NCBI RefSeq assembly: GCF_900112235.1
Contig: NZ_FOLH01000003.1
Span: 310,001-374,000, forward strand
Direction: 5' to 3'
DNA: 64,000 nt
Source: Marinospirillum celere
Lineage (GTDB): Bacteria; Pseudomonadota; Gammaproteobacteria; Pseudomonadales; Halomonadaceae
Shown: piece by piece, positions 16,395 to 25,720 of the stretch
Layout of the letters: the number at the start of each line of letters is the position of its first letter
Position numbering within the stretch: position 1 is the first letter of the stretch
Position numbers and translations under genes: made by a program
Notes under the pieces: model-generated
What the model was told of the DNA's origin: nothing
What the model saw: only the letters and a program-made list of their open reading frames with translations
Databases searched by the model: none

Positions 16395-18842
16395 TCAATA
16401 CACATAGACGGCACCGGAATCATTCACCGTATCTACGCAGAAAGCATCTTCCGCTGAAGCTGTCACAACTGGGGCACTGCAAGAATCCAAAGGTGCACCG
16501 ATCACCAGACGTTGACCGTCAGCAGACAAACTAACCGCCTGACCAAAAGCCTGATAGGTGCGGTTATTGGGTTTGCTGACCACTGCAGGTGTGTTTTCAA
16601 GCACACGCGGATGGCCCGAAGTGTCAAAGTCCAGCATGACGAAGCCTTCACGAGCGTCTGTAGTGTCATCTGCACTGGCTGTACCCAGAACAGCGAACTT
16701 GCCATCATGAGACATGGCCATATTCACACTACCGGTAAATGCAGTGTCTAACTGAAGCGTGCGGTTGGTGACACCAAACAATGCCTGACCACTCAGTTCG
16801 CCAGAGCTGTTATTAACACTGACTGGTTCAAGGCTTTCAAACGCAGCGACTTCGGTTTTCTGATCTGAAATCAGTAAGCGCAGGTGCCCGTCATCCGTTC
16901 GTTGAATGGCAACGGCTTGCCCAAACTCTTCCGCATTAGTGTCCCCTGATCCACGACGAAGATAGGCTTTTTCTTCACCGTAGACATTGAAAAGATAAGC
17001 TGCACCTCTGGGCGTATCACCGGTAAAGGAAAAGCTCTGAACGCCTCCTGCTGGATAGCCTGAGAGAATATTGCTCGTATTATTGCTTTCTGGAGCAGCA
17101 TCTCCATCTAGTAAAAAGGATACAGTACCTCTTTCACCGGGAGCACCTGCCAGTAGATAGTCACCGTCAGCAGTAATGGCAACACTAGCACCCAAACGGC
17201 TTTGTTGGGGCATAATATATGTAAAGCTGTTACCGTCGATGGCACGCGTATCATCTGCTTCATTAGCCTGGCTTGATTTTATTGCAAAAGTTTCAGACCA
17301 ACCAAGCGGCTCTACACCTGGCTCGAGACAACCAAGAATTTCAGGACGCTGAACCAGCAAGAAAACAGCACCGGACTTCTGCAAGCTGGTGTTGGTCTGC
17401 AAGGTTCGATTGGTTTCGAACTGGGTGAAATTAATCTTCCCTTTCCAGGTGCCCCTGTCACCCGGCGCGCCCACAACCAGGCGGCCAATCTCACATGAAA
17501 AGTTTCCGCTACTAATGAATGCGCGCTCTGCCATGGCAATGCTTTCACCAAAGCGCTGACCTTCATGCGTATTAAAAGGCTTAACAATTGACTCGGCATC
17601 CGTTATCGCTTGAGTATTACCGCGAAGCCGGTAGGTAAACACAGCGCCGGAGTTGGCTACAAAGGGCTCTGGCAAGCCAACACGGTATTCGAGGTCTGCG
17701 GCGTAGCTAGGGTCTTCAAGTTGTGAAAAACGGTGGCTCCCATAAGCTGCCCAACTATTACCTGGCATACCCACGGCTAAAATATCGCCACCCGCGTTAG
17801 CTTGATTGTTGACGATAGCTAGTGAATACCCAAACTCAGTTCCCGTACCCTGAGCACCACCGGGTGGCGTAATGCGTTTACGTGGAACCCAGCTATTTAC
17901 CGGTGGGCGATTCCGTTCCCATTCGATGGGGCTCCTGGGGTCAGGCCCTAGAGTTTCGCGGGTATAGATATAAACCGCACCTTTTCCGTTATTCTCACCA
18001 GGTGCACCCACTGCCAGCCAGTTTTTCTGGGGAGCAATAGCAATGGAATAACCGTACTTGGCATCCGCAGTGGCTTGAGGGTCATTACCAGTAAAGCCTT
18101 TAACCAGGGCAATAGTGCCCGCCCAGTCCGCCAGCTCAGTATGTAAATCCACAATAGCTGAAGGCGCCGAACAACTGGCTGGATTGTTGTCCGGAGTAGC
18201 GCCAGGGTCACAAGCATAAGCCTTATAGCGTCCTGTACCTTCACCTAGCTGCTGTAAATGCGCCGAAGCACTAATAGGCTGCATACCAATAGGTGCACTA
18301 GTGCGTTGATCAGCTAGAACCTGTAATTGCGCCCACTCCAGCTCGCCTGACTCATTAACTCGCTCTTCAAAGAAAACCAGGTCTTTTCCAAGCGTTGTCA
18401 TGTACCAAGAAGCCTTGACTACCTGATAACCCAGCTCAACATCATCAAAAGTTGGTGAGGCCAGGTTCTCATTATAAGGTGGGCTAGTGCCCTGATCTCC
18501 AGAACCCTGATCATTATCATCGGTACTCTGGTCACCATCCCCAGAACTCTGATCATTATCCCCAGAGCCCTGATCACCATCCCCAGAGCCCTGATCACCA
18601 TCCCCAGAGCCTTGGTCATCATTATCACCGGTACTTTGATCACCATCCCCCGCGCTCTGGTCACCATCCCCAGTATCTTGCGTGTTGTCTCCCGTCTCGC
18701 CAGCAGGCGGGTTTTGTTGCGAGACATTATCAGTAGAACCACTGTCTGAAGACCCGAGACAGGCGGTCAACATCAAACTCAGTAAAAGCAGGCTGAGTAG
18801 TTTCAACCCAGCTCTGATTCGCTTTCGTAAATAAATTTTCAT
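16395..18842 (-). CDS. FG-GAP repeat lipoprotein with acidic Gly-Asp-Gln linker
   Basis: This 815-residue exported protein starts with a signal sequence ending in the lipobox LTAC (Cys28), followed by LGSSDSG, so outer-membrane retention is likely. Residues about 50-118 are a low-complexity linker of DGDQ/SGDGDQ units. From about residue 262 there are FG-GAP-type repeats: YGYSIAIAP...AVGAPGENNGKGAVYIY, FGYSLAIV...AVGMPG, FGESIAMA...VVGAPGDRG, LGASVAITADGDYLLAGAPGERG, and a last copy FGQAVSLSADGQRLVIGAP. About seven repeats would close a beta-propeller like the integrin alpha head. It probably binds a surface or ligand; the partner is unknown. The first 70 residues are homologous to those of the lipoprotein at 19432-20748. 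Confidence 0.75.
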   Translation of the reverse strand: MKIYLRKRIRAGLKLLSLLLLSLMLTACLGSSDSGSTDNVSQQNPPAGETGDNTQDTGDGDQSAGDGDQSTGDNDDQGSGDGDQGSGDGDQGSGDNDQSSGDGDQSTDDNDQGSGDQGTSPPYNENLASPTFDDVELGYQVVKASWYMTTLGKDLVFFEERVNESGELEWAQLQVLADQRTSAPIGMQPISASAHLQQLGEGTGRYKAYACDPGATPDNNPASCSAPSAIVDLHTELADWAGTIALVKGFTGNDPQATADAKYGYSIAIAPQKNWLAVGAPGENNGKGAVYIYTRETLGPDPRSPIEWERNRPPVNSWVPRKRITPPGGAQGTGTEFGYSLAIVNNQANAGGDILAVGMPGNSWAAYGSHRFSQLEDPSYAADLEYRVGLPEPFVANSGAVFTYRLRGNTQAITDAESIVKPFNTHEGQRFGESIAMAERAFISSGNFSCEIGRLVVGAPGDRGTWKGKINFTQFETNRTLQTNTSLQKSGAVFLLVQRPEILGCLEPGVEPLGWSETFAIKSSQANEADDTRAIDGNSFTYIMPQQSRLGASVAITADGDYLLAGAPGERGTVSFLLDGDAAPESNNTSNILSGYPAGGVQSFSFTGDTPRGAAYLFNVYGEEKAYLRRGSGDTNAEEFGQAVAIQRTDDGHLRLLISDQKTEVAAFESLEPVSVNNSSGELSGQALFGVTNRTLQLDTAFTGSVNMAMSHDGKFAVLGTASADDTTDAREGFVMLDFDTSGHPRVLENTPAVVSKPNNRTYQAFGQAVSLSADGQRLVIGAPLDSCSAPVVTASAEDAFCVDTVNDSGAVYVY
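18489..18695. repeat. Tandem repeat encoding the acidic lipoprotein linker
   Basis: Short units near 24 bases, such as CCATCCCCAGAGCCCTGATCA read on the plus strand in variants, are repeated head to tail about eight times and encode Asp/Gly/Gln/Ser blocks of the FG-GAP lipoprotein. Several adjacent units are identical, so the array is likely to change length by slippage or recombination in frame. Confidence 0.75.
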
Positions 18843-18859
18843 TCTTATTTCCTCAGAAT

Positions 18860-19435
18860 TTATTGGCTAGCTTGCAACTGAAGAAAATCTTCTGCTGTGG
18901 CATTGCGCACCAAGCGAAAGTTTAAGGTTGTCGTAGGTGCTTGCCCTGTGATGAAGGGCGCATAAGAGAAGCTGTTGGAAGGTGGTTGTACTTCATCAAA
19001 AAAACGCACGGTCATAACAGCATTACTATAGTTACCGTCTGGCACTGGCGCTCCAACGGTACTGCTCCATAGCGTGCTGTCGATCGGCTGACCAGCGAAA
19101 GCCGCCTCGTTGATTCGGGTGCCACAGCTAAACTGCAGCAAGCTAGACACTTCCTTGACATTAGGCAAACGCCACTCGCTCGACTGGAAGTCACTATTGC
19201 TTTGTGCCGCTTGTAAGGCTTGGTGCCAATTCGCTGCTGTAGGTGTGCCCGTGCAGCTGCCGCTCTCAAAACTCATACCACCCAGACAGGGCTGCCAGAT
19301 GAGGCCGGTACTTTTTTGCAGTACCCAGCCTTGGCTAGAAGTGACATAGTCAGCATCGTTGCTATTACAGGCGGCTAAAGCTGTTTGACCAGCGAAAAGA
19401 CCAGCAATCATTAACATTAGAGCTTGTTTGTTCAT
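18860..19435 (-). CDS. Exported DUF1566 domain protein
   Basis: This 191-residue protein has a cleavable signal peptide (MNKQALMLMIAGLFAGQTALA) and then one DUF1566 (Lcl C-terminal) domain: STGLIWQPCLGG, W..AL..A, WRLPNVKEVSSLLQF, LWSSTV and FRLVRNA. The fold is related to C-type-lectin/FGE-like domains; binding partners are unknown. Its ATG overlaps the stop of the preceding DUF1566 lipoprotein gene by four bases, so the two are made together. It ends 17 bases before the FG-GAP lipoprotein gene, probably in the same operon. Confidence 0.75.
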   Translation of the reverse strand: MNKQALMLMIAGLFAGQTALAACNSNDADYVTSSQGWVLQKSTGLIWQPCLGGMSFESGSCTGTPTAANWHQALQAAQSNSDFQSSEWRLPNVKEVSSLLQFSCGTRINEAAFAGQPIDSTLWSSTVGAPVPDGNYSNAVMTVRFFDEVQPPSNSFSYAPFITGQAPTTTLNFRLVRNATAEDFLQLQASQ

Positions 19436-20748
19436 GGCTGCACTCCTTCTGAACCCTTGCTGACCAATCTGGCAAAAGCGCCATCGTGTAACACGACGTC
19501 GGGGTGCCTGAAAAACGCACGAGCACTGTAGGTATTGACCAGTGAACCGCGGAAGAAGTCGACTAGGATGTAATTTGGTTCACTGTACTCATTCAAGTAG
19601 CTGTCGCTGGTCCAATAGTGGGCATGGCGGATGCGTGATGCGCTAGAAGTCGAGTAATTAAGTAGTCTTGTGTGGGGGAAAAAGTCTCTATCAATACTAA
19701 GGTATTGATCAATAACACTGTCAGCACCATGCCAGGTTGTTATGCCATGAGGTTTGTCAAAATCAACCAAGCCGAACAGTTCATTCGCGGTGGGTAAACG
19801 CCAGTTAGTTAAACCGCACAGGTTGTCACTGTTAGTTTCTGCAACCAAGTCATGAACATTAGCAGCAGTAACATTTTGATTGGATAAATCACCCCATACA
19901 TAACGCGTATCTCGATTGGCTGTAGTTTTAACCTCCCAGACCAAACCTGTCAGATTATCGCGCACGCAGCTGTGGGCTGATCCATCAGTCACTGGGTGAC
20001 CGTTACTATCGAGCTTGGTAAAGTCGAATCCACCCGAGCCTGAGCCCAATTTGGTTGGATTGTCAGCATCACGCCCCACTAAGCTATCCTGCCCAGCAAT
20101 AACCGTTGCAGCAGTACAGTCAGCCACATCAAAACCGCCTGCAACTCCAGTATGTGGTGCATAACAACGAAGAGCACCGCTATCGTTGAGCTGCCCTGCT
20201 GCTGTCCTAATCTGACTGAAGTTGATCACTTCCCCTTCAGCATCTTTAGTCTCAAGTGCTACATAAGTAAGCTCACCAGGCTCTAGAACCAAGGTGCAGG
20301 GGCTTTCCTGGCAGCTTGCATCCGGTGCAAGGCGACTACCTGCAGATAAAGGGGCAGCTTCATCGATCAAAGAAGATGAGAAATAAACCTGATAGCTATC
20401 GGCTTCCGCAACGCTATCCCACTCCAGAATTAGTTGTTTAGCGAGCGGTGTAGCTTTTAAACCCGCAGTATTGTTCAGCTCAGGTGCTATGCTAGTGTCC
20501 TGGTCGTTATCACTGGCATTTTGATCTCCATCACCAGTGCTTTGATCGCCATCATCGGTGTTTTGATCTTCATCGCCCGTATCTTGATTGTTTTCACCAG
20601 TATCTCCAGCAGGAGGATCGTTAGTAGTGTTAGCATCACTGGAACCACTATCTGATGACCCCAAACAAGCAGTCAGCAAAAGACTGACCGCAAAGAGGCT
20701 GGTTACTTTCAGACCGGCCTTTAATGTATTTCTCAAGTGATCTGTCAT
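19432..20748 (-). CDS. DUF1566 domain lipoprotein with acidic linker
   Basis: This 438-residue lipoprotein has lipobox LLTAC (Cys28), an acidic linker of DGDQ/SDNDQ units to about residue 80, a fibronectin-III-like segment (AGLKATPLAKQLILEWDSVAEADSYQVYF) and a C-terminal DUF1566 domain (NLTGLVWEVK, WRLPTANELFGLVDF, YWTSDSYL, ARLVSK). The frame is open 43 codons further upstream, but the ATG at 20748 gives the signal peptide and is preceded by GAGGG. Residues 1-60 closely resemble those of the FG-GAP lipoprotein two genes on (LTACLGSSDSGS, PPAG, QDTGD). Function is unknown; a surface location is inferred. Confidence 0.75.
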   Translation of the reverse strand: MTDHLRNTLKAGLKVTSLFAVSLLLTACLGSSDSGSSDANTTNDPPAGDTGENNQDTGDEDQNTDDGDQSTGDGDQNASDNDQDTSIAPELNNTAGLKATPLAKQLILEWDSVAEADSYQVYFSSSLIDEAAPLSAGSRLAPDASCQESPCTLVLEPGELTYVALETKDAEGEVINFSQIRTAAGQLNDSGALRCYAPHTGVAGGFDVADCTAATVIAGQDSLVGRDADNPTKLGSGSGGFDFTKLDSNGHPVTDGSAHSCVRDNLTGLVWEVKTTANRDTRYVWGDLSNQNVTAANVHDLVAETNSDNLCGLTNWRLPTANELFGLVDFDKPHGITTWHGADSVIDQYLSIDRDFFPHTRLLNYSTSSASRIRHAHYWTSDSYLNEYSEPNYILVDFFRGSLVNTYSARAFFRHPDVVLHDGAFARLVSKGSEGVQP

Positions 20749-20874
20749 CTCTGAGCCCTCAAATTGAAGCTGCTCGCCATCTTGGATCCTGCAGCACCGA
20801 TGAAGTATGAGGACAGCAAAGAAGTAGCTGCATCTACCATCTGGTATAAAAGCAATTTTATGTGAAGCAGCGCA

Positions 20875-20901
20875 CAAAAAAGCCCCGGGATTTCCGGGGC
20901 T
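20875..20901 (-). terminator. Intrinsic terminator of the RND/outer-membrane operon
   Basis: On the minus strand AGCCCCGG / CCGGGGCT form an eight-base GC-rich stem around a short loop, followed by six T's. It lies 30 bases after the stop of the outer-membrane barrel gene and separates that operon from the lipoprotein genes downstream. Confidence 0.9.
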
Positions 20902-20931
20902 GTAATCACGCTAAGATATTTTGCTTTAAGT

Positions 20932-22299
20932 TTAAAAACGATACCTGGCTCTCAGGTAGACATTAGAGTCCTTTTCAAACTGTCCAAAGAAGCTGTAGTC
21001 GTTTTCACCACCAAAGAGATTGCCACCAGCGCTCAGGGTGAGTTCATCCGAGGCGCGATAGCGCACGCTGGGTCTGAGGTAGTAGTCTTCATCACTGGGT
21101 GAGACAAAGGCAAACAGCGACCACATCAGATCACCGCGCATCTGGGTGTAGGTCAGGCGGGTGGTCAGCAATTGGCGGTATTCTTCGCCAGCCATTTCTT
21201 TCATACCCATGCCAGCCTGCTCCAGACTCGTCCAGGCTGCCTTCTGCTCGTCATGATCCTGGTTCCATTCCAGGTAATACTGCAGACCGACATTCAGGTT
21301 GGTAACCAGTTCCCAGTCATAGCCCATCAAAAAACGTACTTCAGAGTTGGGTGTTAGTGCGGCATTAGTGCCCGAGTTGTCATAGTCCCCTGAGTGGTAA
21401 TAACCAGCTTCAGCATTAAACAAGCCAGGGCCCAGACCCGTACGCAGACTGGCACCATAGACATGCAGTTCAGGGTGCTTTGCTTTGCCACCTTCCATAA
21501 CTCGACTTAGATCATTGGGTTCCGGCCAGTAACCCCAGTAGCCGTAGAGTTCATACTCGACACCGGCCTGGCGGGTGGCCAGACGCAGCGCCAGCTCACC
21601 GTCGTCCGGGAAGCTGTTGGGCTCACGGGCATTATCAGAAATCGGTTGCGCACTCTGACCACCTTCCATGGGGTTAAAGTAGGACAAGCGATCCCCGTCC
21701 GGGTAGTTGCCTTCCTTGAATAGCGGGCTCCAGACCAGATCCACCGTCACTTCTTCGCCATACCAGATGGTTCGGATGGCATCAGAAGGGCCTTTCAGAT
21801 AATCTTCATCCCGCCCAATTAAAAAGGACTGCCAGTCCTTGGGAAAGAGGTCGTTGATAAACAGCAGGTCACCCGTCCCCCAGGTCAATACCTGACGACC
21901 GGCACGCACATCGGTTCGTTCACCTACCTCAAAGCTCACCAAGGCTTCGCGTAGTTCAGCGCGAAACTCTTCATCAACGCCATCAGCAACACCGTCCACC
22001 TTGAGGCTGTAATCAACAGCTTTCCAGTCACCATCAATATCCAGACGCACGCGGGTTTCGGCCAAGTTGTAGTTCTTGCCGATGCGATCATCCACGACCT
22101 TGTTGTCATGGATATGCGCTCCACCAGCGGCTTCAAGAAAACCACCAACCCGAAAAGGCAGGCGAGACTCTTCTTCCTCTTCCCAGTCGTCGCCCCAGTC
22201 ATCGCCTGAGGCCCAGTCATTGGCCAGAACTGGGGTTGCCACCAGGCTTAACGCCAGGGTGGCAGAACCCAGATACCCGTAAAGTTTTTCAAGATGCAT
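20932..22299 (-). CDS. Outer-membrane beta-barrel protein (DUF1302-like)
   Basis: This 455-residue protein has a signal peptide (ending VATPVLA), an acidic, Trp-rich N-terminus (NDWASGDDWGDDWEEEEES) and many short amphipathic strands ending in YLRARYRF, with the C-terminal Phe typical of BAM substrates. GRQVLTWGTGDLLFINDLFPKDW is like the conserved block of DUF1302-type porins. The start at 22299 is chosen over a codon seven upstream because AGGAGG lies five bases before it. It is the last gene of an operon with a LolA-like protein and an RND/MMPL exporter, so it is likely the outer-membrane partner in export or import of a hydrophobic compound. The family assignment is moderate. Confidence 0.65.
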   Translation of the reverse strand: MHLEKLYGYLGSATLALSLVATPVLANDWASGDDWGDDWEEEEESRLPFRVGGFLEAAGGAHIHDNKVVDDRIGKNYNLAETRVRLDIDGDWKAVDYSLKVDGVADGVDEEFRAELREALVSFEVGERTDVRAGRQVLTWGTGDLLFINDLFPKDWQSFLIGRDEDYLKGPSDAIRTIWYGEEVTVDLVWSPLFKEGNYPDGDRLSYFNPMEGGQSAQPISDNAREPNSFPDDGELALRLATRQAGVEYELYGYWGYWPEPNDLSRVMEGGKAKHPELHVYGASLRTGLGPGLFNAEAGYYHSGDYDNSGTNAALTPNSEVRFLMGYDWELVTNLNVGLQYYLEWNQDHDEQKAAWTSLEQAGMGMKEMAGEEYRQLLTTRLTYTQMRGDLMWSLFAFVSPSDEDYYLRPSVRYRASDELTLSAGGNLFGGENDYSFFGQFEKDSNVYLRARYRF

Positions 22300-22301
22300 A
22301 C

Positions 22302-23111
22302 TTACCTCCTGTCCAACCACTCGCTGGGCGGATTACGCAGACTGCGCTCAGTGAATGCAGAGTCAGGAATGCCTAGGTCATAGCTCACCCCACGGAACTG
22401 AACTACGGTATTGCCTCCAGAGTTGAGGTCCTGAACGCGCATCATCATGGGGGTGGGGTAGCCGTCCACCTCCTCTATATTGGCGTTTTCCATAATGCGA
22501 TAAACTTCGCCACTGGAGTCGGTGTATTCAATCCGCACCGGCAGGAAGGTTTCTTTATCGATCCAGGTCTGGAAGCTGGCAAATTCAACTGAACCAGCAT
22601 CCTTGGGTGTGGATTTCAGTACATACTGGTCTTCGGTTTCTTCCAGCAGCTCATGGTTGTCATCATTCAGATTACGGCCAGAGATGTCTTCATAGAAGAT
22701 ATGCGCGCCGACAAAACTGGTGCGTTTGTCACCCGGTGCAATACGGCGTACCAGATCCATATCGGGCAGGTAGAGCCAGCGATCATCGTCAGCCGAGGGG
22801 TTCTTGTGCACCAGGAATACCGTGTTGCGGTACTCAGATGGGCGACTGAACACCACCAGGTAGTTCTGGCGGTCACTACCCTCAACGTTTTGACGCAGAA
22901 CCGTGAACTGGCGCGTCTGGGTACGGCCACGACTGTCTTCAATACGCATCCGCGCTTCCGAGCGGCCATCCTGACCGGCATAGTAGGAAGCCTGATTGGC
23001 TTTCTCGATAATTTCACTGACTGGTGGTGCTGCCAGCAGCAGACTGCTGCTGAGCATCAGGGTCAAACCACCGGCCAGACCGGTTGCCAGTTGTTTCAGA
23101 TTCGTTTTCAT
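22302..23111 (-). CDS. LolA-like outer-membrane lipoprotein-sorting protein
   Basis: This periplasmic protein of 269 residues has a signal peptide (LATGLAGGLTLMLSSSLLLAA) and then a LolA/LolB-like half-barrel domain: YYAGQDGRSEARMRIEDSRG, WLYLPDMDLVRRIAPGDKRTSFVGA, FEDI-like YEDISGRNL and FQTWIDKETFLPVRIEYTD. Proteins of this type are usually encoded beside MMPL/RND exporters and are thought to carry lipid-like cargo across the periplasm. The ATG at 23111 (after GGAGG) is preferred over one nine codons upstream. It ends two bases before the outer-membrane barrel gene. Confidence 0.8.
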   Translation of the reverse strand: MKTNLKQLATGLAGGLTLMLSSSLLLAAPPVSEIIEKANQASYYAGQDGRSEARMRIEDSRGRTQTRQFTVLRQNVEGSDRQNYLVVFSRPSEYRNTVFLVHKNPSADDDRWLYLPDMDLVRRIAPGDKRTSFVGAHIFYEDISGRNLNDDNHELLEETEDQYVLKSTPKDAGSVEFASFQTWIDKETFLPVRIEYTDSSGEVYRIMENANIEEVDGYPTPMMMRVQDLNSGGNTVVQFRGVSYDLGIPDSAFTERSLRNPPSEWLDRR

Positions 23112-23137
23112 TTCACGTCCTCCTTTCGAGGCTTTCA

Positions 23138-25720
23138 TTAACTTTTTACTGCTTTACCCAGCACAGCACGCGGTGCCAGGGCGATAAAGGCCGGCAGTGC
23201 AAACAGGCTGACCAGGGCCGAAGTTGCCATAATGCTGGCCAGGAAGACACCGACGGTAATGTAGGGCACCAGGGGTGCTGCCAGCAGCGGCAGGAAGCCA
23301 ATGGCGATGACCACAGCATTGCGTGAAATGGCACGCGCTGGTTCATCAAAGACCTGATCAATGGCTGCTTTCCAGTCACCGCCCACATCTTCCAGGGCCA
23401 TGCGCAGACGCTGGATAAAGTGGATGGCAAAGTCCACCGAAAGCCCCAGCGATAGCGATGAAAGCACAGCCACAGGCATGTCGTAATCCTTGCCGACCAG
23501 ACCCATAACACCGTAGATGGCGGCAATAGTGATGGTTAGCGGCAGCATGGCCAGCACACCCAGCAGGACACTGCGGAAGAGGGCGACCATCATGATCAAG
23601 ACCACAATGAATGCAGAACCCAGAGCCCAGAGCATGCCTTCGACCATTTCACCCTGCCAAACCAGGTTGATATAAGTACCACCGCCCCAGTCCAGCTCTA
23701 CGCCTTCAGGTGGTGGGTTGCTGGCGACAAAACGATCCACTTCTTCTACCACCTGGCTCATCACCTGGTTGTCGCCGCTGGGCAGCTGCAGCCAGATGCT
23801 GGCCTGGGTGAAGTCGCGGGTCACAAAGTTCCAGAGGTCATCCGGGCGTTGTGAGGACTGGAAGCTAAGGATCGTCTGGGCAACCCCATTGGCGCGCTCA
23901 GGCAACTGGTAGTCTTCCATCTCACCACTGACCAGTTCACGGTTGATGGTCTTGACCAGATCCGCCAGAGAGTTGGCCTTACCAATCACGCCTGTGGATT
24001 CCAGATGTTCTTTCAGCTCATCCATCCAGGCCAGGTGGCCGGGGTTCTGAAAGGCACGAGTGGCACTGCGGCCCGCTTCCACTTGGTCGAGAATCTCTTC
24101 CCAGTAGTCCTGCTCATCAAACCCGGCTTCAAACATATGGTCATCAATCAGCATCGCCAGGGTTTCCAGACGATCACCAGGCGAAGCTGCACCTGCCGAT
24201 TCATCCCAGAGGCTCGCCCAGGTGGAACGCAGCTCCAGGCCTTCGGCCTCGGCTTCATCCAGAGTCAGCTGGATATTGCGACGCAGCTGATCAATCTGAC
24301 GATCAATGCCGGTCTGCTCCAGGTTGATATAGGCTTCATAGGTGCCGGCAAAACGCTCATTCAAAACCTTATCGGCAACCCGAATGCGGTGATCTTCTTT
24401 AAACCACAGGGTTGGGTTGTCGTTGATCTGAATCTGGTTGATGCCGTACACAGACACCGCCAGCACGGCCACGACCAGACCGATGACAATACCCGGCTTG
24501 CGCGTCGGGAAGCGACCCATCTTGACCAGCAGACTGCCGTTTTTATTGGCTTCCTGACTGGCTTCTTCTTTCAAGCGGAATTTCTCCGCCATCTTGTCCA
24601 GGGTTTCACGCTTCAAGGACACGGTGTAAGCCGGAATAAAGCCCAGGGTCAGAATCAGAGCGATCAATACGCCAAAGGAGATAAAGCCACCAAACACCTG
24701 AACCGGCGGAATGGGTGTGGTCAGCAGCGACAGGAAGCCCACTGCGGTGGTCAGCGCAGTAAAGAGCACCGGCTTGAACAGCTTGTCCATGACATCACCC
24801 ATCACCTCTTTGGGGTCATCACCGGGTCGATAGCGGTCAGCAAAGTTCGACAAGACATGCACCGAAGCCACTACGGCGATTGGCATCAGGAAGATGGGGA
24901 TCATCGAGCTCATGATGTGCACGGTGTAGCCCATGCCAATCAACAAGCCCATGGTGGAAATGACTGTAGCCATTGCCAACAGCATAGGCGCAACCACCAG
25001 CGGCAGACTGCGGAAGAAATACAGCATCGACAGGAAAATCACCAAACCGGCCAGAGGTGCAGAAATTGCCATCTGCAGGAACATTTCAACACCAAAGGTA
25101 TCCTGAGCGACGGGTTGACCGGTGATATGGAACTCATCGGCAACGCCCAGCTCATCAACCACGGCCTGAATTTCCATGGAAATACGGTAACTGATGTCCT
25201 TGCTTTCCAGGGGTACAAATAGCGAAGCAGCCTGACCATCTTCCGACACCAGGGTACCTTGATACATGGGCAGGCGCTCAACCGCAGCGCGAATACGATC
25301 CGCTTCTTGCTGAGTCTGAGGTGGCGAAGGAATCAGCCAATCATAGGCAATCGTACCCACACCGGCCTGCTCGACATTATCCACCGCCGCCATGGACATC
25401 AGATCGCGCGCAATCACGCCCTCCATGCCTTCGATAGCGCGGGTCAACTCATAGTGAGCCGCCAGGGATTCAGGGTTGAAGACCCCGTGTTCATGCTGAG
25501 TGTTAACCTGACCCACAACAATCATATCGTGCAGGCCAAAGCGGTCTCGGATTTCGTTGTGTTTTACCCGATCCGGCTGCTCCGCCGAGAGCATGTTTTC
25601 CGGATCGGTATCGATAATGATCTTGGGAATCATCATCCCCAGTGCCAAAACCATCACCAACACACTGGTAAAGACCAGTCGGGTGTGATTCATACACCAG
25701 TTTGCCAGTTGCTTACCCAT
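23138..25720 (-). CDS. RND superfamily (MMPL type) exporter
   Basis: This 860-residue inner-membrane protein has the RND topology: one N-terminal membrane helix, a large periplasmic loop with DTDPENMLSAEQPDRVKHNEIRDRFG, a five- to six-helix block (VVASVHVLSNFADRYRPGDD), a second loop (NDNPTLWFKEDHRIRVADKVLNERF) and a second helix block containing LSLGLSVDFAIHFIQRLR, the proton-relay region with its Asp. Its closest types are the MMPL/hopanoid-like exporters rather than the AcrB tripartite pumps. The ATG overlaps the end of the arsR-like gene by eight bases. The substrate is not readable; with its LolA-like and barrel partners it may move a lipid or hydrophobic molecule to or from the outer membrane. 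Confidence 0.85.
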   Translation of the reverse strand: MGKQLANWCMNHTRLVFTSVLVMVLALGMMIPKIIIDTDPENMLSAEQPDRVKHNEIRDRFGLHDMIVVGQVNTQHEHGVFNPESLAAHYELTRAIEGMEGVIARDLMSMAAVDNVEQAGVGTIAYDWLIPSPPQTQQEADRIRAAVERLPMYQGTLVSEDGQAASLFVPLESKDISYRISMEIQAVVDELGVADEFHITGQPVAQDTFGVEMFLQMAISAPLAGLVIFLSMLYFFRSLPLVVAPMLLAMATVISTMGLLIGMGYTVHIMSSMIPIFLMPIAVVASVHVLSNFADRYRPGDDPKEVMGDVMDKLFKPVLFTALTTAVGFLSLLTTPIPPVQVFGGFISFGVLIALILTLGFIPAYTVSLKRETLDKMAEKFRLKEEASQEANKNGSLLVKMGRFPTRKPGIVIGLVVAVLAVSVYGINQIQINDNPTLWFKEDHRIRVADKVLNERFAGTYEAYINLEQTGIDRQIDQLRRNIQLTLDEAEAEGLELRSTWASLWDESAGAASPGDRLETLAMLIDDHMFEAGFDEQDYWEEILDQVEAGRSATRAFQNPGHLAWMDELKEHLESTGVIGKANSLADLVKTINRELVSGEMEDYQLPERANGVAQTILSFQSSQRPDDLWNFVTRDFTQASIWLQLPSGDNQVMSQVVEEVDRFVASNPPPEGVELDWGGGTYINLVWQGEMVEGMLWALGSAFIVVLIMMVALFRSVLLGVLAMLPLTITIAAIYGVMGLVGKDYDMPVAVLSSLSLGLSVDFAIHFIQRLRMALEDVGGDWKAAIDQVFDEPARAISRNAVVIAIGFLPLLAAPLVPYITVGVFLASIMATSALVSLFALPAFIALAPRAVLGKAVKS

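Noticed and set aside
18489-18695. Regularly spaced repeats as a possible CRISPR array.
   Set aside because: Units are contiguous, vary between copies and are in frame with the lipoprotein; there are no spacers and no cas genes.
20749-20877. A 43-codon upstream extension of the DUF1566 lipoprotein.
   Set aside because: The extension would bury the lipoprotein signal; the ATG at 20748 has a ribosome site and gives a normal signal peptide.
24005-25222. A 405-codon open frame on the plus strand within the RND exporter gene.
   Set aside because: It is antisense to a clearly conserved exporter, is rich in His/Gln/Arg as shadow frames are, and has no recognisable motif or ribosome site.
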